Shown here: one piece after another, positions 7,314-10,758 of the stretch
How positions within the stretch are numbered: position 1 is the first letter of the stretch
Layout of the letters: each line of letters begins with the position of its first letter
From: Faecousia sp.
Lineage (GTDB): Bacteria; Bacillota; Clostridia; Oscillospirales; Oscillospiraceae
Assembly: GCA_029258495.1 (NCBI GenBank)
Contig: JARHYV010000182.1
Span: 1 to 10,758, forward strand
DNA: 10,758 nt
Direction: 5' to 3'
Program-made: the position numbers and the translations under genes
The notes under the pieces: model-generated
Told to the model about the DNA's origin: nothing
Database searches by the model: none
The model's input: only the letters and a program-made list of their open reading frames with translations

Positions 7314-7933
7314 TACTTCAGGCCTCCGATCCTATTGTAATCTCGGGGAATTGAATACTCCCCCTCTCCAGTCCCGGGCATCATCAGCAAGACCGCTTTG
7401 CCCAGAATTTCTCTTTCATCCACCTGTCCGATACTGGGATAGCGGCTGTCCCGGGAGCCGTTACGGTTATCTCCCATCAGAAATACACAGCCCCGATCCA
7501 CCGTCAACGGAAAAGCAGTCCCCTGCTCCAGATTTGTCGGTGTGTATGTGTATGGTTCATCCAAAGCGACACCGTCTACATAGACGATACCCTTGGCAAA
7601 GTCAATATCCACAGTTTGGCCTTCTGTTGCGATCACACGCTTGACGATAGGCTCTCCTTCTTCAAATCGTTCCATCGATGCAACAACAATGTCACCCTGA
7701 TGCAATTCTCCGCACAGGGGGTGATTCACCAAGAGCAGGTAGTCCCCGTCAGCCAGTGTATCAAACATGGATGACCCGGAAACCACAACTACACGAACAA
7801 AAAAAGTAAAAATAAGCAGAACAACTGCCAGAATATAGACAACATCATGTAAATAATCCAAAAAGATATTCGCCGGTGTACGATTCACCGTATCCGGTGT
7901 ATTCTTCTTTTGGTTCGATTTGAAAACTCCCAA
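7313..7933 (-). CDS. lepB: Signal peptidase I
   Basis: Signal peptidase I cleaves signal peptides from secreted proteins on the outer face of the membrane, using a Ser-Lys dyad. From a TTG start at 7933 it has 206 residues. A cytoplasmic N-terminus with a lysine cluster is followed by one transmembrane helix (about 28-50, VVYILAVVLLIFTFFVRVVV). Then come SGSSM with nucleophile Ser55, VKRV with general base Lys98, and the GDNRNGSRDSR box at 154-164. This is the short Gram-positive (SipS-like) form. Start choice: AGGGGG lies 6 bases before the TTG. An in-frame ATG at 7984 would give 223 residues, but it has no ribosome binding site and its AT falls inside a perfect TATAAT -10 hexamer. A longer reading extending past 8000 crosses the rplS terminator and is not credible. 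It heads the seven-gene operon and shares a base with rbgA. Confidence 0.93.
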   Translation of the reverse strand: MGVFKSNQKKNTPDTVNRTPANIFLDYLHDVVYILAVVLLIFTFFVRVVVVSGSSMFDTLADGDYLLLVNHPLCGELHQGDIVVASMERFEEGEPIVKRVIATEGQTVDIDFAKGIVYVDGVALDEPYTYTPTNLEQGTAFPLTVDRGCVFLMGDNRNGSRDSRYPSIGQVDEREILGKAVLLMMPGTGEGEYSIPRDYNRIGGLK

Positions 7934-7982
7934 ATTGATCCCCCTACTCAGACCCGCATTTTCCGCATCGTATAATGTATTC

Positions 7983-8011
7983 ATTATACACAAATTTGGG
8001 CAATAAAAAAA
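7983..8011 (-). promoter_or_regulatory. Candidate promoter for the lepB operon
   Basis: On the minus strand a perfect -10 hexamer TATAAT occupies 7988-7983, immediately after the rplS terminator. At 16-18 bases upstream the sequence is a run of T (8011-8005), which is the U-tract and tail-side stem of that terminator, so the -35 element is poor. Initiation near 7976 would leave a leader of about 43 bases before the TTG start at 7933 and its AGGGGG site. A terminator and the -10 element packed this closely suggest that the downstream operon has its own start. The assignment is moderate because the -35 is weak. Confidence 0.45.
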
Positions 8012-8036
8012 GAGGGCTGAACCCTCTTTTTTTATT
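8002..8036 (-). terminator. Intrinsic terminator of rplS
   Basis: A perfect inverted repeat of 15 bp (AATAAAAAAAGAGGG with its reverse complement, loop of 5 bases at 8017-8021) lies 9 bases after the rplS stop. On the minus strand the GC part GAGGG/CCCTC is followed by seven T. The arms are symmetrical, so it could act in both directions, but no plus-strand gene approaches it. It separates rplS from the lepB operon. Confidence 0.9.
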
Positions 8037-8045
8037 AAATTTCGA

Positions 8046-8387
8046 TTAGATTCTTTCCTTGACCTTAGCAGCCTTACCAAAGCGCTCACGCAGGTAGTAC
8101 AGCTTAGCACGGCGAACCTTGCCCTTACGGACGGTCTCAACGCTGGCAACACGAGGAGAATGCACGGGGAAGACCTTCTCACAGCCGACGCCGTAGGATA
8201 CACGGCGAACAGTGATGGTCTCGCCGATGCCACCATGCTTGCGAGCAATGATAGTACCCTCGAACACCTGGATTCTCTCACGAGAACCTTCCTTGATGCG
8301 AACATGAACGCGAACAGTGTCACCGACGCGCATTTCGGGCAGCTCAGTCTTCATGTACTGGCTGCTCAGAGCCTTAACTAAATCCAT
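8046..8387 (-). CDS. rplS: 50S ribosomal protein L19
   Basis: L19 is a component of the large ribosomal subunit at the interface with the 30S subunit. The 113-residue protein has the usual length and hallmarks: an N-terminal helical start with LPEMRVGDTVRVHVRIKEG (17-35), the IQVFEGTIIARKHGGIGET core, VFPVHSPRV, and the basic C-terminal KVRRAKLYYLRERFGKAAK. The ATG at 8387 is preceded by AAGGAGG. The same frame stays open upstream to 8552, but that part covers the leader and promoter and is not coding. The gene appears to be monocistronic, with its own promoter and structured leader upstream and a strong terminator downstream. The order rplS then lepB then rbgA is common in Firmicutes. Confidence 0.98.
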   Translation of the reverse strand: MDLVKALSSQYMKTELPEMRVGDTVRVHVRIKEGSRERIQVFEGTIIARKHGGIGETITVRRVSYGVGCEKVFPVHSPRVASVETVRKGKVRRAKLYYLRERFGKAAKVKERI

Positions 8388-8419
8388 ATCTTTGTCCTCC
8401 TTAAGATTAGGCGTTCGTG

Positions 8420-8453
8420 CAGCGAATACCCGGCGATATGGTTCCCGGCGCTG
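8420..8453 (-). ncRNA. Candidate r-protein leader hairpin upstream of rplS
   Basis: In the rplS leader RNA, CAGCG then CCGG can pair with CCGG and CGCTG. The two helices (5 bp and 4 bp) are separated by a 5-base bulge (GTATT) on the 3' side and capped by an 11-base loop. The element lies 32 bases before the ATG and about 20 before the AGGAGG site. Firmicutes have a known L19 leader RNA (Rfam L19_leader) through which L19 is thought to control its own synthesis; size and place fit, but I cannot confirm membership without a covariance search. Confidence 0.45.
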
Positions 8454-8484
8454 TATAGGACTCACCTTGTTTTCAGACCGATTT

Positions 8485-8513
8485 AGTGTATCATACTTTT
8501 TTACAATAAGCAA
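8485..8513 (-). promoter_or_regulatory. Probable promoter of rplS
   Basis: On the minus strand a -35-like TTGCTT (8513-8508) is followed by a 17-base spacer and TACACT (8490-8485). The -10 is preceded by TGA, an extended -10 feature. Each hexamer is only a partial match, but spacing and position are right. It lies between the upstream terminator and rplS and would give a leader of roughly 90 bases that includes the hairpin at 8420-8453. Confidence 0.55.
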
Positions 8514-8543
8514 GCACTTTTTTCTTTTTTTGTGCGCGAATTG

Positions 8544-8575
8544 AAAAAGCACCCAATCTGCCTGATTGGGTGCTT
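8544..8575 (-). terminator. Intrinsic terminator after the DUF3794/LysM gene
   Basis: A perfect 12-bp stem (AAGCACCCAATC with GATTGGGTGCTT) and a 5-base loop (8559-8563) lie 14 bases after the stop at 8590. On the minus strand the stem runs into five T. This isolates rplS from the sporulation-type gene upstream of it. Confidence 0.92.
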
Positions 8576-8589
8576 ATACATATTACATG

Positions 8590-10086
8590 TTATATGACCG
8601 GGATCAGGAGCAGCTGATCCTGATCCGGCTCCCCTTCCAACTGATTGATCTTGCGGATGGCATCTACTGTGGATCCGCATCCTTTAGCAAGATCCCATAA
8701 GCTCTGCTCTGGCTGTTTGGCACGGATAATGACTGAAGGACGCTCCGGATCCGGTTGATGCACTTCTTCATATAAAACCGAATTCACCATATCCAACGAT
8801 TGATTGCATACAGATGCGATATCTAACGCGGTCTGGGTTTCAAACCTCCAGTTTTCACCATTTTTCCGACAGCTGACCGGGCCTTTTGACCACGAAAAGC
8901 AAATGGTGTCACAAGAGGTTTTCCAATCCTTGGAAAGCTCTGTTTTAACTGTCCTGCCTTCTACGGATCCGTCCTCGTTTTGGATCAATGCCTGAAAACT
9001 GCACCCTCCCGAGATGGTATCCATGCCCGGCTGTTTACTTACCCGCACCGGATGCAGCTGCACACCAACATCCACCACTGTCCCATTCGGTATATCCATA
9101 TCCGTCGTATAGGTTTCATTCTCTACGAGCTGCTGTACCCATACGGGAAGATGCAGCGGTTCATACTCCAGCTGTACATCTCTGCACGGACTGTATGCAT
9201 CCTCCAAGATCTTCAGCACCGTTGGGGCATTGATCAGATATTGGCTCACCATTCCACACTTGATGCGGATGCTGCCCTCCGGTTCCGGCTCCACTTCCAG
9301 ACTCGTCAGGCACAATAGACAGGAGATCTCTGCATCCGATTCGTATTCTCCATCCAGATCCACATACTGGGCAAATGGAACTTCAAAGTCATGGCTGTTC
9401 AGTTTCTGATTTTCATCCATATACAGCAGATGCAGATTGCCGATACCTCGAAAAACCGCTTTGCTGCCCATAACCTTTTGATCCAGCAATTCCGGCTCCA
9501 TACGGAAATAGACCAGTTTGGCAACAGATGGCATCCCCGCAGGAAGATTCAACTCCTCATCGATCAGGAACATCTTTTCTCCGCTCTCTCGCGTCATGAT
9601 CAGCGGATAGGTTCGTTCCAATCGTTCAATATCCTCCGGTATCGATGTGGGTTCGCAGAGCTCACTGGTTTCAGGTGTCAAGATTTGAAGGATCACGCCC
9701 ACTTCTGCCCGAAGGATCATTTTCCGTCCGGACACCGTTCTTGCATCCACACTTTGAAGAACACATTCCAGCCGAATCGTCCCATCTTCTCCGTTGTCCT
9801 GGAAATCAACACTTGATTTCCAAGGGAGCCACCCCTCTAACGTCTGTACAGGTCCATCATCCGCCGGCGCATACATGACCCAGACCATGACACCGCCGTT
9901 GATCCCGGCGCCTCCGGCTTTCCAGTCCTTTCCTCGCAGGACGACCTGCCCCCAGCTTGCGATGATCCTGCCGATATCCGGCATGGAATCCGGAACCTTG
10001 AGTTCCTGCGTCTGCTCCATATTCAGCAGGTCATAGCGTTTCTGCCGATAGTAGCGGCATACCTTTTTTTCAAATGGCAGTTCCAT
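8590..10086 (-). CDS. DUF3794 (SPOCS) and LysM domain protein, SipL-like
   Basis: A 498-residue protein with repeats of the DUF3794/SPOCS domain and a C-terminal LysM. The first repeat runs about 30-135, starting LKVPDSMPDIGRII, the typical hydrophobic PDIGxI entry. The second runs about 180-285 (LPAGMPSVAKLVYF), and a more divergent third lies about 325-430. The LysM domain (453-498) reads IIRAKQPEQSLWDLAKGCG, then AIRKINQLEG and a final LLLIPVI. This layout and length resemble SipL of Clostridioides difficile (about 520 residues), which binds SpoIVA in the mother cell and is needed for spore coat assembly. There is no signal peptide, which agrees with a mother-cell cytoplasmic role. ATG 10086 follows GGGAG. 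I saw no convincing sigma-E or sigma-K promoter. Related DUF3794-LysM paralogs exist in Clostridia, so the orthology to SipL is probable, not certain. Confidence 0.85.
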   Translation of the reverse strand: MELPFEKKVCRYYRQKRYDLLNMEQTQELKVPDSMPDIGRIIASWGQVVLRGKDWKAGGAGINGGVMVWVMYAPADDGPVQTLEGWLPWKSSVDFQDNGEDGTIRLECVLQSVDARTVSGRKMILRAEVGVILQILTPETSELCEPTSIPEDIERLERTYPLIMTRESGEKMFLIDEELNLPAGMPSVAKLVYFRMEPELLDQKVMGSKAVFRGIGNLHLLYMDENQKLNSHDFEVPFAQYVDLDGEYESDAEISCLLCLTSLEVEPEPEGSIRIKCGMVSQYLINAPTVLKILEDAYSPCRDVQLEYEPLHLPVWVQQLVENETYTTDMDIPNGTVVDVGVQLHPVRVSKQPGMDTISGGCSFQALIQNEDGSVEGRTVKTELSKDWKTSCDTICFSWSKGPVSCRKNGENWRFETQTALDIASVCNQSLDMVNSVLYEEVHQPDPERPSVIIRAKQPEQSLWDLAKGCGSTVDAIRKINQLEGEPDQDQLLLIPVI

Positions 10087-10144
10087 ATGCTCAACTCCCT
10101 TTATTGGATTACTAAAGCATATTCACCACACACGCAGATTATGC

Positions 10145-10297
10145 CTAACAATTCCCTCTGAGCAGGCCGATCCCCAACAGGATCGCCGCAGCACTGATGC
10201 ACAGGCGAATTAAGACCGAATCAAACACAATGCTCAGCATCAGACCGCCTCCGAAGGCGACCAGCGCCGCTGCAAACACCAAATTCCTTCGACACAT
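10145..10297 (-). CDS. Small two-helix membrane protein, 50 residues
   Basis: A short open frame with an excellent ribosome binding site (AGGGAGG, about 9 bases before the ATG at 10297) and a TAG stop at 10147-10145. The product starts MCRRN, a positively charged N-terminus, followed by a hydrophobic, Ala/Gly-rich stretch (about 6-25). A short turn with Asp26 follows, then a second hydrophobic stretch (about 29-46) and a polar end (LRGNC). It would form a helical hairpin in the membrane with both ends probably inside. I recognise no named family. It sits between the PBP gene and the SipL-like gene, 58 bases before the latter, and its ribosome binding site lies within a hairpin (10303-10338). 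Coding is supported by the ribosome binding site, the clean frame and the membrane-like composition; function is unknown. Confidence 0.7.
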   Translation of the reverse strand: MCRRNLVFAAALVAFGGGLMLSIVFDSVLIRLCISAAAILLGIGLLRGNC

Positions 10298-10302
10298 AGT
10301 AA

Positions 10303-10338
10303 AACGCCTCCCTGTAAAACTGTATGCAGGAAGGCGTT
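10303..10338 (-). promoter_or_regulatory. Hairpin over the ribosome binding site of the 50-residue protein
   Basis: On the minus strand AACGCCTTCCTG can pair with CAGGGAGGCGTT, giving 12 bp including one G-U wobble, with a 12-base loop. The 3' arm contains the GGGAGG ribosome binding site of the gene at 10297. It is followed by TTTTAC, so it could also be a weak intrinsic terminator of the penicillin-binding protein gene ending at 10411. The two readings are not exclusive; sequence alone cannot decide. Confidence 0.6.
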
Positions 10339-10410
10339 ATATTGTTCCATATCCACACAAAAATCATTCACAAATCGCAGCTGCGTACTCATCTGCCGAT
10401 CTGCTGAGGA

Positions 10411-10758
10411 TCAATGTGCATCCATGTAGTCTTTGCAGGCAAGGAGAACATCTGACACAATGGGTACGCAGGTTCCGGAGCCGGAGCCGCCGTTTTCTAC
10501 CACCGCGATAAACGCCAACGGATACTCCTCGTCCTGAACAAAACCGGCGAAGGTAGCATTTGGCTCCTTATCTCCGCCCACCTCTGCCGTACCGGACTTT
10601 GCACAGACGGACAGACCGGGGAAATAGCCGTCACCGTATATCTGCGTCACATTGTTCTTCATCAATTCGGTCAATTCCTCTGCCACACCCTTGCTGATCA
10701 GCTGATCAGTCATTTGCGGCTTGGCGCGATAATTCACGCTTCTGCCGGAAGACACCTG
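10411..10758 (-). CDS. Penicillin-binding protein, C-terminal transpeptidase fragment (5' end outside window)
   Basis: The final 115 residues of a penicillin-binding protein transpeptidase, which cross-links peptidoglycan on the outer face of the membrane. The third active-site motif, KSGTAE, is seen at visible residues 54-59. It is followed by PNATFAGFVQDEEYPLAFIAVVENGG, matching the family's strand after the KTG box (here KSG), where the protein usually reads W/F-F-x-G-[FY]. The SxxK and SxN motifs would lie upstream, beyond the window edge. The single-domain ending just after this region suggests a class B enzyme of the FtsI/PbpA type that works with an FtsW/RodA polymerase, but this is inference because the N-terminus is not visible. 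The frame is open at the window edge; a GTG at 10755 is internal and not a start. Confidence 0.92.
   Translation of the reverse strand, partial: QVSSGRSVNYRAKPQMTDQLISKGVAEELTELMKNNVTQIYGDGYFPGLSVCAKSGTAEVGGDKEPNATFAGFVQDEEYPLAFIAVVENGGSGSGTCVPIVSDVLLACKDYMDAH

Noticed and set aside
7985..8323. An N-terminal extension of lepB reaching to 8323
   Set aside because: It runs through the perfect terminator and antiparallel over the rplS coding region in another frame, and its sequence is Ser/Arg-rich without signal peptidase homology.
8388..8552. An N-terminal extension of rplS to 8552
   Set aside because: L19 starts MDLVKAL after AAGGAGG at 8387. The extension covers the promoter and leader hairpin.
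10095..10160. A sporulation sigma factor promoter before the SipL-like gene
   Set aside because: A CATAATCT resembling a sigma-E/K -10 and a GAATATG resembling a sigma-E -35 both occur, but in the wrong order or spacing relative to each other and to the ribosome binding site.

Overview
The window looks like a stretch of chromosome from an anaerobic Gram-positive bacterium of the class Clostridia, probably of the Oscillospiraceae/Ruminococcaceae type. That placement is an inference. It rests on strong AGGAGG-type ribosome binding sites, the tig-clpP-clpX order, the rplS-lepB-rbgA-rnhB-yraN order, and a DUF3794-plus-LysM protein of the kind found in spore-forming Clostridia. No 16S rRNA or other decisive marker is present. 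Every gene I can support lies on the minus strand, so transcription runs from high to low coordinates. I see no tRNA, rRNA, CRISPR array, insertion sequence, prophage or recombination site, and no gene-free stretch longer than 300 bases.

Layout in transcription order. (1) 10758-10411 is the C-terminal end of a class B penicillin-binding protein, with its KSGTAE motif. (2) 10338-10303 is a hairpin that contains the ribosome binding site of a 50-residue two-helix membrane protein (10297-10145). (3) 10086-8590 is a DUF3794/LysM protein resembling the spore coat morphogenesis protein SipL, closed by a strong intrinsic terminator (8575-8544). (4) A promoter (8513-8485) and a structured leader precede rplS (ribosomal protein L19, 8387-8046), followed by a perfect 15-bp hairpin terminator (8036-8002). 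(5) A tightly packed seven-gene operon follows: lepB (signal peptidase I), rbgA (50S assembly GTPase), rnhB (RNase HII), yraN, an M19 dipeptidase, a threonine-synthase-like protein and a metallophosphoesterase. Its genes overlap by 1 to 32 bases or are separated by 10. (6) A strong extended -10 promoter (2777-2749) drives tig (trigger factor), clpP and clpX, the last cut by the window edge.

The genes group into housekeeping themes: protein folding and ClpXP proteolysis; ribosome synthesis and assembly (L19, RbgA); secretion (signal peptidase I); RNA-DNA hybrid repair (RNase HII); cell-wall synthesis (the PBP); and sporulation (the SipL-like protein). No new defence or mobile system is evident. 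The most unusual item is the threonine-synthase-like protein at 3496-4536. It keeps the N-terminal and C-terminal signatures of the family, but the PLP-lysine segment is missing and the PLP phosphate loop is replaced, so it is probably a pseudoenzyme. Smaller points of interest are the hairpin over the ribosome binding site of the 50-residue protein, the candidate L19 leader RNA, and the back-to-back terminator and promoter before lepB, which changes the likely lepB start codon.
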